Shown: positions 11,376-22,105 of the stretch, one piece after another
Position numbering within the stretch: position 1 is the stretch's first letter
Layout: each line of letters starts with the position of its first letter
Source of the DNA: Armillaria gallica
Lineage: Eukaryota > Basidiomycota > Agaricomycetes > Agaricales > Physalacriaceae
Reading direction: 5' to 3'
Length of the DNA stretch: 64,000 nucleotides
Assembly: GCA_037576215.1 (NCBI GenBank)
Contig: JBANDB010000003.1
Span: 2,418,001-2,482,000 of the forward strand
Made by a program: the position numbers and the translations under genes
The notes under the pieces: generated by a model
The model's database searches: none
Told to the model about the DNA's origin: nothing
What the model saw: the letters and a program-made list of their open reading frames with translations, nothing else

Positions 11376-13383
11376 TCGTTGTTTTCTCATATAATATCTG
11401 GACTATTACAGGCATCTATCTGTATCTGTCAGTGTAATTGTATACAATGGATTGATGCACACGGGATCGACAGCCATGATTGAATGCTTCCGATGTGGTG
11501 TAGTCAATCATTATTCATTATTCAGTTGCAGGAAGGAGGACCCCTGGCAACTCACCAAAATGGTTTTTGAGATCAGATGTACAAAGTGCGGTTTCCTTGC
11601 GTTTCTGGTTCATAATGTGCATGACGTGGAGACGGACCGAACTGGCTTGAATACTGCAATCACTCTGTGTTACTTAGTCATCGTTTATAACAAGAGAAAG
11701 ATGTGTTCTATTATTTTATGAAGTCTTGAGCCCGTGTGATAGGAGGCATCTTGTGCTATGAATCATCCCTGGCCTAAAAAGTACGGAACTTGAAATGGGC
11801 TAATTTACATAACTTCAAGGAAGCCTTCCTGGTCTCGTCCTCACCAGAGGCATCCAAGAGTAAGCTAGGATACTTGATTATATTGTGGAAGTTCATGACG
11901 GCTATGGGGGTGAAGAAACTTGCCTGTTTTCATCAACTCACTTGCACAAGACAATTTGATAGAGCCTATTCAGAATGGCACAGCTAAACCTCAAGTGCAT
12001 ACCTTTAGCCTGAAAAAATCGCTTGCCAGAACGTGTCGGCGTCGTTGAGATATGAGTATTTGTGAGTCACGTTTTGGAGTGAAGATGTGTTGAACCGATT
12101 TACGACGTGTCTAATGCCAGGTGCGGAAGAAATGGTGTCGGCCGCGAGCTTCTTCCCCTTAAGCCAACATTCCTGCCTTGAGCGCACAGACGGAATCTTC
12201 GGTTTCTTGGCGCGGCGATTCGTCATGTATACTTTGGACTCTCGATGCAGCAACTGCTACTATCGATTCTTTGGGTTCTGGTTGAATGTCAGATCTCGCG
12301 AGCGGAAGATTTTTGGGATGATGGATGCGGAAGAAAACCCCGATTTTGGACGAAAGTGAATCAGACATTTTGGTAGGTTGCTGGGGGGTCCTCCGCGTCG
12401 TGGCGCTTTTCACTGCCTCGTCACAAGGAGAACGGCGGGCGTAGAGCGAAGATTCAATATCTCGTGAAGAATTTCAATTTCATCTTCCTGGAAAATGGAA
12501 ATCGTCATCTGGGTAGAGATCCAAGCACCACCAGTGGATCTCCGAGATGACCGTTGACGTGATTCCATCACTTTCGAGACGTACCCCAAAAAAGAACAGC
12601 CCGTGTGGCCGCGCACGTCCGTAGTAAGCTGCAATTACTTTTTTTTTGCTTCTGTGCTGCGTATGCCTTCCACGCATATTTCCTCCGAGACGCCTAGTCA
12701 CGCCGAGAGCACACGCGACGATAACGCCGAGAGCCTTGTATGTAAACCAAGCCGTCATCGAATCCAACGGCTTTGAGTCATGATTAGTGGGAGAGCGTAG
12801 CTTCTCCGCCGTGTTCTCGAGAGGCTGGAATGTCGGCCGGGCCCGCTCTCGCGTCGGAGGAAACAGCTATGACATTATTCAGGGCCCTCCTCCCTCGACC
12901 CGGAAGTAAAAACAATAATTGGAGAGCGATCTTGGGCTAAGTTTTGATCGATCTACTTAGTCTTGTTGATGGCTTCCTCCGATTCGGGGGTAAAAAACGC
13001 TTCGTACAAAAACCGCCCAAATATAGAGTAAAAATACCTGGATAAGGATATATTAGGGGCATTTTGAAACGAAATTTCGGGAGCAGTGCCTGGCCGGTTC
13101 TCTGTCCTTTGCCATCATGCTTAGTCGTAGGATTGCAACTTGACTTGGTACCACCACCTTGTGTGTCTGGGGCTTTGTGTTTTTTTCCTTATTCCTGCTT
13201 GCTTCCCGTTCTTGATTGGTGCTTCTCCCGACTGCCGTCTCGAGTGATAGTTCATCTAATCGGCATTGCTCTTTGTAGAGCCTCTGCGACATTGTCCGTC
13301 ATTCTGGCCGCGTACCGCTTCGAATTCTGTTGCCCTCGAGTTGATATATTTGTCATCGTCTTACGTCTCTTGGGCTAGCTTTC
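11376..13383. other. Long intergenic region, no gene supported
   Basis: About 2 kb between the REEP-like gene and the Zn2Cys6 regulator. Short frames occur on both strands but none show family motifs or spliceable extensions. The last few hundred bases before 13384 are probably the regulator's 5' leader and promoter. Confidence 0.55.
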
Positions 13384-16300
13384 ATGGCCCCGCAGGCGCG
13401 GAAAGATAATACCGGGCAGCGTGTACAAGACAAGGAGTCGAAACGTTCCCAAGGTCGCCTGTCATGCGCAGAGTGCCGGTACGTGTTTTGTTTATTCTTG
13501 GTGGTTTACGTTACTGGACATTCTCCTTGTGTCACAGACGGTAAGTCGGCGCGTTATCTATCTTTGAAATGTACTCTGATCATACTTCCTCTCGCCAAGA
13601 CTGAAGCTCAAGTGTGACAAGACAGTACCCTGTTCCAGGTAAGATTTATCGTTCAAAGGGCTTTTCACGCTTTACTCATTCGTTCTCAGCTGCAAACGAA
13701 GAGGCTGCTCTGCAATTTGTCCCAATGGCAGTCTTATCACGGGTCAAGGAACCAGGTACACCCGTCCCTCAATAATTTTTGTGCGTCGATGTCATGCCAA
13801 CATGTGTGCAGGTTCGTACTTGCAGATACCGAAAAACTCCATCAGAAAATCGCGCATATGAGTGACCGGATTCGTCAACTTGAGGACGCACTTATGATCC
13901 TGCAGTCGACCATAACAACCGAGCCCCATCCGCTTCTTGATCGTGATTTGCTCAAGATAAAGTCCAGTATCGAGCTTCATGCGGCTATACAAGAGTCGGA
14001 GAACAATGCGGCGCAGGCCGAGGAAGCTGACGATTCTCAGTATATCGATGCTTTTGGCACCCTTGCCATTCGCGATGATGGTGCCGCTACTTTCTATGGA
14101 CGGTCCGCCGGCCAAGAGGTGAGTGCTCGGAAGCTTTGATTCAACGTTGCAGCCTCATGACCCTGATGATCCAGAGTCTCCTTATTGTATGTCTGCTATG
14201 CTGTAATTCTCCCGCTTGATGCGATTACTTAGCCTAGTCTCTATCCAGGGTGAGGTAAACGAGGCCAAGGAATCCTCTGCGAGTCCAGAAACGAGTTATT
14301 CGACCACCGCCTGGACTTCAGATCTTGCGCCGCCCGTCACTCAACTATCAACTAGTTTCCCATTCTCCACCGTACCCGCGGGGATTAGCCTTGATTATCT
14401 CGTCGAAAACCACATTCCGGAATGGAGCGAAGGTTATCGTCTTTGCAGTTTGTATCTCGAGTCCGCACCTTGGTTCTTTGGTGCCGTACATCAGCGTCAG
14501 CTGTTCGAGGAACTTATTCCCTTGTGGTACCAGGACGGCGCGAGAAGGCCAACCAATTCGTCACCTCCGTCGGCTACCTCCGCCCCAGTAACCAAGGGCG
14601 GAGCTCATGACTTGGCGTTGCTGTTCATTATTTTCTGTTTCGGGGCCCTAACCGATATGAATCTCCCACCTGCACCGGACAATCCAGTTTGCGAGCAATA
14701 CTACGATTTGACCAAGGCGGCTTTGTCTATCGAGCCCCTCCTGGAGAGACCTCCCTCTGTCGCTACAGTCCAAACCCTCTCCTTGATGGCTATCTACGAG
14801 GGTCTTAAAAGCGGTGAAAACAGTATCGAATCCACATGGACACTTATGGGAATTTCCACGAAATTGGCACAGAGTGTACGTTGACTGCTCCCGGACGAGG
14901 GTCATGAGATGAGCTAACCATCCCTGCAGATTGGTCTACGTAAGTCGATTGACGAGATACAGACACGAGATGGGGCTAAACGAGGAGCAAATCAGATCGG
15001 GACTGTGCGCGCTGGAAGCTTCCTCCGGCAGAGGTGCAGAAACGACGCGCTCTCTTCTGGGAGCTATTCATTACCGATGGTTGGCAGGTAATGTATTTTA
15101 GTATTCTATGCCGGTATCTTACTCAATATATGGTATCTTACTCAATATATGTGTTATAGAGCCTCGCTACCGGGCGATTAGCAACGTTCTCCCTCCCTTT
15201 TGTCGACTGCGAACTTCCACTCGATCCCGATCAAACTATGGCTGCGGATGGTACCATTCAACCGAGTTGTGAGTCCCGTGATCGTATCTCGTAGGAGACC
15301 GTTGCCAATGACATTGATTTCTCAGTTCCATTTTGGAAGGCGCGGTTTGGAGCCGAGTGTGTTGCTGCCGTCGTTCAGGGTACTCTGACTTCTCGCGCGC
15401 CTAAATATTCTATCATATTGGATTTGGATCGGAAGGTCCGTGATATGGAGCTTCCCAAGTATGCGCAGGGACCACCTCCAGAAGGCGTTGGTTTGAGCGA
15501 GACGATGAGTCATTTCATGCCGACTAATTATCGCGAACTCAGTTGGGTGGTTTTTTTGATACTTCGGCTGGGTGGGCGCTGATGCGTTGCTTCTAGCGCT
15601 CCTCTATATCCATCGTTGCTTCTTCGTACATGCTATCAACAGCAATCCGAACGATCCAATCAAGAGCCAATACGCTCCCTCTTTCTTGGCTGGTTACCGG
15701 AGCGCGTGTGACTTACTTACCTCAGTGAGAGAGCAATTTACGCGATTCCCTGCACAGATTGCTCGCTTCTGGGTCTTGTGGACGCATGCGTTCTCGTCGA
15801 CGGTGAGGTCGCATACATGTGGTTTGTACATGCGTGTTTAAAGTTTACAGGTGATGATTTCTTCGGTTGTTATACACGGGCCTACGTGCAAGGTGGCTCC
15901 AGCCGCGTTATTGGAGCTCAAGGCTGCCTGTGATCTCTTTGATACTGCGGCGAGATATGGTGGGAGGGCTGTGAAGTTCCTGGTTAGTCGTTCCTGTAAT
16001 TTTGACGTCATCAAATTTACTGACCCGCTGTAACAGCCTATTGTTAAACGACTGCAAGGCAAGGCGCAGAAGATTTATTTCGATATGCGAAACGGTATAG
16101 CACCTACGGTCGGGAAGGATATCTTCCGCCCTTCGACTGAGAACGATGATGACGACGAGATGCACATATTCAGTGGGAAGACCCGAACGCTCACTACTAA
16201 GTACCCCCCACGACCGAGCCCGCCAACTCGCAGTCCGCAAACAGACTCAAGAGCTCCTTCCGACTCGCCGCCTCAGACTAATAATCCGTCATTTACGGGT

Positions 16301-17493
16301 GTCCACCCGAGCTTGGTCCATGAGCTCAATGGGTTCGACGGGCATATCCGTGCTCAGATTGAGAGCGCGTATGAACAAGGCAATGAGGTCTTCGCGCAGG
16401 CATTGTTGGGCCAGGCTGAGCAGCAGCGGTATCTGGCTGAAGAAGCACAGCTCCGTCAGGCGCAGCTACATCAGCAACAGCAACAGCGGCCCTCCCCGCC
16501 TCAGCAGCATCCTCCGGCCATGCAGCAACCACCCCCGGTCGCGCAACAGCCAGCCCCCGCCATGCAGCAGCCACCCTCGACCGTGCAGCATCAACCCCCG
16601 CAGCAACAGCAAACCTATTATCAACCGCCTCCCGTACCACCGCCGTCTCAGCAACAGTATGCCCAACCCACATCTTCGGAACCGTATCAGCAACACTCGC
16701 TTCGCCGTTCCCGATCTATGCATTATGAACATCCCCGCGAGGTCGAGACTACTGTACATCAACCCGATCCTATGGCTCAGTCTCAGGTGCACCAATACCC
16801 CGCTGCTGAGGCCCACCAGACATACCAGACGGCCACCGAATATGCCCAGCAACATACGGCCCCGGTTCCTGCTCCAGTCCAGCCACGGCATACCCTGACA
16901 CACTCACAATCTCACTCCAATATCAATACATTAAGACACTCTCAATCCCACTCCAATCTCCATCAGTTATCGTATCAAGAATACCAACAACTAGCTCCCC
17001 CCGCGCCTCGTGTATACCAGCCACCGCGGGAACCGCCGCCGCCGCCACCACAACAGCATCGGCAAGACGTGTACGAATACTCAAACAAAACTGTGTACCA
17101 CCACCACCAACAGCAACAGCAACAACCCGCGGCGCCCGAGTCGATCTCGCCGTCTACGAGCTATTCCCAACAACAATATCCCTCTCCCGAAACTGCTACT
17201 ACGTCCACAGCCCAGCAACAATACTGGTCCGATCAAGCCATGGACACATCGGCGGATTACACCCAGCAGCACCCGCATTACGGCATGCACCAATATCACC
17301 CACAGCAGCATTACACGCCTGAGGGTGCCATGAGAGGCATTGCAGCTGATGATCAAAGTCTCCAACAAACGTGGCAGTCGTATATGTACAATGTGAGCTT
17401 TAAACTATCATCCTTTGCTTTCTCCGGATGGTCTTTGCTCACTATTACTGAATGCGCTAGGTCGGCTCTCCACGGCACCTCCTGGAAGACTAG
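13384..17493 (+). CDS. Zn2Cys6 transcription factor with Gln-rich C-terminus
   Basis: Fifteen exons: 13384-13478, 13538-13540, 13600-13638, 13690-13755, 13812-14118, 14153-14186, 14238-14875, 14930-14939, 14996-15087, 15160-15268, 15326-15541, 15597-15802, 15851-15982, 16037-17392 and 17461-17493. Together they give 1,111 aa, an exact multiple of three. The N-terminus holds a binuclear zinc cluster (CAECRRLKLKCDK then PCSSCKRRGC). A heptad-like linker (LHQKIAHMSDRIRQLED) and the fungal-specific regulator domain follow, with LFWELFITDGWQ and GRLATFSLPFVDCELP. The last ~400 residues are rich in Gln, Pro, His and Ser, typical of activation regions. Exon 2 is 3 nt and exon 8 is 10 nt. It is a nuclear DNA-binding regulator; targets are unknown and no obvious cluster lies beside it. 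Confidence 0.9.
15113..15150. repeat. Tandem 2 x 19-bp repeat in an intron
   Basis: A 19-bp unit starting ggtatcttactc is present twice head to tail inside the 72-nt intron between exons 9 and 10 of the Zn2Cys6 regulator. It lengthens an otherwise ~53-nt intron. Confidence 0.85.
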
Positions 17494-17857
17494 GGAAAAA
17501 TTTTTCGTGGCATTTCATTTTCTCATTTGTATTCCTAACGCATTACGAACCTCCCATCTCTTTCTTCCATGCTCTGCCAGTGCTATCTCAATTGCATCTA
17601 TTCGTTGGATTTCACGGGTCATTTTTGGCTATCATTTATGTTGTCATCTTGCTATGGTAGCGTCTATTGTTTGAATAATAATACCAAGTCCCCAGAGTCC
17701 ATACAAGCAGTGAAGTTCGGAGATAGTAATTCATGTCCGTCTCACGGTTTATATCTTTGACTCTGTCCGACCGCTCTATTAATCAGCTGCAGAGTAGCAC
17801 TGATTATCGGGTGCTGATTAGCCTATGTAAATCTGACTTGACTGATCTACCGCCATG
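17494..17857. other. Convergent 3' intergenic
   Basis: About 360 bp between the 3' ends of the Zn2Cys6 regulator and the P-loop gene. It is expected to hold both polyadenylation regions; no gene is seen. Confidence 0.6.
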
Positions 17858-19466
17858 CTAAGTTTCAATCAACTGACAAAAGACCCTTCCGGGACACTTT
17901 TGAAACCAGCTCTGCGGCATTGTCCAGTTACTCTTCAGGTTATCTGTGGGTAGGTAGACGAAAGTGTAGCCTGGGTCCGGCATTGGCGTCACCAAGAGGT
18001 AAATGGGTACAAGACCTGGATAACGGTGGAGGATTTCGCAGATCCACTCGACCCCCAGCTCAGAACCTCCATTTTTAGCTTCCGTTGTTGTTCGCAAGAT
18101 ATAGAGGACTGTTGGGTCTGGGATCGCCCTGGTCGGGCCTGAAACATTAGGTAACGAGTTATGGCCAAAGAATAATCCATTAAACAACAAGTCTTTAGTG
18201 ACCTTGCGGGGAATGTAGAAGGAAGTCGTGTCGCGAAGGATCTCCGTTGCGGAGGAATAAAAGATGGGTGTCCTTTTGGTGCCAATGATAGGAAGATAGT
18301 GATGATTACGAATCTCAGGGTCGATATAGGTCCTTGTCCCCTCAACCAGACTCATTTCCTGGAATTCCTCGCGTATCTGGTTGTAAGCAATAACTTCAAA
18401 AAGCCATCGGCCAGCGACAGTTTGAGTGGGGTTATACCTGAAAAGGGAGAAGCAGGCCTTCGCGTCTTCGTATCCAAGATGAATAAGTTGATCCCACACT
18501 TCTTGTGCAAGACGAGGGGAGCGGAAGTCGAGATACGCTTCGTCGCTCGCTCCGGCATTTGGAGCCGGTCGACGAAACATTAGGGCCGCAGAGCAGGGGA
18601 TATCAGCATTGTCCCATGTAGAGCAGTGAAACGTGGTGAGTACTTGAGTGAGGGAAGCGGGACTGAAAACGCTTGGATGAGGACCATAGGCATGGTCTAT
18701 GATAGTAGTCGATCCTTGGGATAACAGACAAATATAAATGTCCCGAATGATAGGTCCGCAAAAGTTTAGAACTTCTGGCAATAGTGATTGATACAGGACG
18801 AGCGTGGCTTGGTCACGACTTAAAAGTTCTGCCCTGTCCAAGATGTTCAGACATAGAATACGGAGACGATGAGCAGGAAGCATACCCTATGTAAATTTCC
18901 TCATCGCTCCAAGGATTCATAACGAGCCGAGAAGTGCACTTCCTTTTGGCCCAGCTGGAATATGGCTCGTCCGATCGTGATGAAGCGAGTATAGGAAACA
19001 TACATGCTCCGATGAGAGGTAGCGGAGGGCGCTCCCCACCAAAACTATCTATAAGACACCATATGGGGGAGTGAATGGTATGATACGGGAAGTTGTTGAG
19101 ATCGAATTCCTGGACACCGTCTTTCGAGAACTTAAGGGTTCGACGGGAGAAGTAAAAGATAACATCCCGAGACTCCTGCAGACATCGGATGAGGGCGTAG
19201 AAGAGGAACATACTCTTCCCAATTCCCGAGTGCCCATCTAGGACGATGCCCCGAGCATAACACCTAGGAGTCTGACAAAAGTGCTGCAGTCGCTTGAAGA
19301 TATAGAGATATTCCTTGCGGACCAAAAGCCGAGAGCCGGCGAAAGCAAAAATATGGAGGTCTGAGAAGACCGGAAGGTGTATAACTGTGTTAGCACCGAG
19401 AAAGTTGTCATTTCCCCACCAGTATTCATGGAAATGCTGCAAAGTGCTCATACTAATGGGTGTCAT
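17858..19466 (-). CDS. P-loop NTPase resembling Crinkler/RHS proteins
   Basis: Two exons (19466-18886, 18833-17858) give 518 aa. The first ATG in frame is at 19466; the frame extends upstream only through a TTG. The Walker A motif GHSGIGKSMF lies near residue 80, a hydrophobic beta strand ending VIFYF follows, then PIWCLIDSF as a Walker-B-like strand. A sensor-like NPWSDEEIYIG and FCGPIIRDIY come next, followed by AGRWLFEVIAYNQI. This order resembles the STAND/AAA-like NTPase half of Crinkler and retrotransposon-hot-spot proteins found in many basidiomycetes. The remaining ~170 residues match nothing I recognise. Identity as a P-loop ATPase is good; the Crinkler/RHS link is by motif order only. 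Confidence 0.65.
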
Positions 19467-19852
19467 GAGAGGTAGAGATAGGACGCTTGTAGCCAATCGA
19501 TGGACCTAAATCTGAGTTCAAATTTGGCTGACACATTTGCTGATACATTTTTGCTTTATCACAGTTCCTAATTAGAATTATCTACCTAATTTGGAACGTG
19601 CGCTGCATTGCTCTTCAACTGCTGCTCTTCCCCTTCCCACCATTGTCGCGACACGCTTTGACTGTATACCTCGGACAGTCTCTGCGAAGTACCCACAGAC
19701 GTCCGAACAGCAGATGAGCTGCTTGCTCTTGTTCGATTTCTTTCCTGCACAAAATTCTTATCTCTGGCTCAATATACTACTGATACCCCATCATATACTC
19801 ACTTACATGCTCCACCCTTCCGATTCCAGGAAAATTCCGACGATATATTATA
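19467..19852. other. Intergenic between P-loop gene and BTN1
   Basis: About 390 bp holding the upstream region of the P-loop gene and the 3' flank of BTN1. No gene seen. Confidence 0.55.
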
Positions 19853-21894
19853 TTACAGACCCTGACATAGCAGTTTACCTCTTCTAACTTGTGCCCTGCA
19901 TAACCTAACCTCGGTAGGAACGGCAACGAGCGAAGCCAACAGAATCCCAGAAGAATCCGCAAACCCGATGGAACCGATCTTGAATTCGCGTTCTTGGCGC
20001 GTTCGTTCAACGTCGTTGGCTGCATTTGGGTCTGGGCGCTCTTGGTTGATTCGGTAAAAGACGTTGACGCTAAAAAAGAATGAGATGAGCACGGGCACCG
20101 TCCCGTATTTGCAAAGCGGGCACGTACTAAGCCAGGCCGCCGCATATGCCTTCTAGGCTCACCAGGAGGAATACGGTGATTATGCTCAGTCCTTCTGAAT
20201 CATCAGAGTAGAAACCTACGGCAGACTCGTATGCTAGCGACAGGAGGATCAAACATTGCACTATGGAAGGCAAAGAAAGTAGCCGAGCCGGTAGCGGAGG
20301 AAGTCCCATCGATATCGAAGAGCGGGAAAAGAACACCGTCGTTTGGTAAACGAGCTGTTTGAATATCGGAAATTAGATTAAAAAAGGGGGTGGCGGCGGC
20401 GAATAGTACAGTACCTGCCAAAGAGGATAGTAGTCACGAACTGAGTGTATGAACTTGCTCAGAAAGGAATACTTGTCAGGAGAAGGAACCGGATATAGAA
20501 GAGTAGGAGCTATGCCCTGTATGCCTTGGTTTCAGCCTAGAGCGATTGAGAAGATGGCAGAAGTGGCGCTTGCGCACCTGATTAATGGTATACTCAAACT
20601 GCGATGATATCAATACAGCAAACTAAATGAGGACGGTCACGGCGTACCAAGTATACACAGACTACGGGTATGGCGCATTAGCTTCGTCTAGAGGTATAAC
20701 TGAGCACTTACATAGTGGTAACATGTATTTCATCAAGAGAGGCTTGACAAGCTGTAATTTATCATTTGGAGATAAGGATACTCTTTTCGCACGTGCAGGT
20801 ACGCTGCCTTCCTCTTCAGCGACATCATCGTCCGTAGGCAATGGTGTGTACGGAAGTGTGGACGTAATTGGATAGGCGGAATCGTCATCGTCATAGGATG
20901 GGGATGGCAAGAAGGCAGAATTAGGAGGAAGAAGAAAGTAAAAAGTTAGTGGTATGACGAATGGAAGGACCTGGGAACGCGATGAGATGATGTCGCAGTT
21001 AGGTGGAGTAGACGTACTGAAGAAAGTCCGACGCCGACGCGTACGCCCAAGCTGCGAAGCTCCCACCACAAGAAGGCTCCGACTAGACCGGCAGCCCCAG
21101 TACCCGAAGCAAAGTACCTAGACATTAGATCAGAAGACTGCGACAACAACCCAGGAAGACACACACCCTACGCTGTGTCCAGCGATGGACGGAGGAGCAT
21201 AAGTAGTGGAAAGCTGGAGAAAGGTCAACTCCCCCAAGCCTGAAAGGACGGGTGAGTTGATGTTAGGCTACTGCAGGCGAAATTAATACCTGACGAGAAT
21301 GACGCGAGGCTAATACCTAAAAGCCTCATTGATAAAGCATCAGAAAATGCCACGACCTGCCTCTGAGTGAGCATATACCGCAGGAAAGGAGACAGTCTAG
21401 ACGCACGATCATTCCGAGTACACTAAGAAGACAGCAGCCTATGACACGCTTAGCGTAGCGAATAGGACCCTTGAGGACGTACGGCCAGCCAACCTTGACG
21501 ACGAGTGCAGGTGCGATGTTACAGAATGCGATTATTCCCTTTGGAGTAGAAGGGGGCACCAAGTCGAGGGCAGCCGACAGGATGATGACATATAGCACTG
21601 GCCCTTGGATGAGACTGGAAACGCAGACGACGACGAGAACGCGCTAACCGTTGTTAATGAGGCCGAAAAGGAAGAACGAAGAGGCTAGCCTAACTAGCGC
21701 TCGGCGGTCGTTGTTCGAGCCTACGTATGCACAGGACGGTCATGACGACGACCAGCAGTAAAGGCGACATTCTCACCTTTGGGCTCATCGTCCTCGATAT
21801 CTTCAGCGATGTCGTCGATGCCGGCAGGAGAGGAGGAGATGGGTCGCATTTCCAAAGTTTCAGATGATGACGGTGGCCTTAAGGGATCAGACAT
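19853..21894 (-). CDS. BTN1: Battenin / CLN3 family protein
   Basis: Twelve exons (21894-21777, 21720-21649, 21597-21407, 21356-21290, 21239-21167, 21117-21018, 20970-20712, 20661-20648, 20598-20578, 20516-20415, 20354-20128, 20069-19853) give 486 aa with exact frame. Signatures: FFLFGLINNVLYVIILSAA, SSGLGELTFLQL, SGTGAAGLVGAFLWW, FEYTINQG and the C-terminal FYRINQE with FADSSGILLASL. These are hallmarks of CLN3/Btn1, a vacuolar/lysosomal multi-pass membrane protein involved in pH and basic-amino-acid homeostasis. The acidic insert (about residues 230-270) matches the variable cytosolic loop of fungal members. Two exons are very short (14 and 21 nt). The gene is head to head with DBP4. Confidence 0.92.
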
Positions 21895-22105
21895 GCGCCC
21901 AGTGCCTCGGGTCGGATCCAACTGGAACGTGCGCGGTCCTCTTGCCGAAAATAAATAAGAAACAAAGTCTAACTGATAACGAGCACTGTCGAATAACGTA
22001 GCCTATTAGTCCGTCTCAGAGAATGGAGCACACTTGACACTGACTATCTTCTGACCCTAACCCTGGCACTCGGCCCGAACTTCCGGTACTTTTTTTCATA
22101 CCTCC
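21895..22105. promoter_or_regulatory. Putative bidirectional promoter (BTN1 / DBP4)
   Basis: 211 bp separate the two divergent start codons. A T-run lies just before the DBP4 start. Shared promoter use is inferred from spacing alone. Confidence 0.5.

Noticed and set aside
16466..16903. Antisense frame in the Gln-rich region of the regulator
   Set aside because: It is the reverse of CAG/CAA repeats, yielding Leu-rich low-complexity sequence without motifs.
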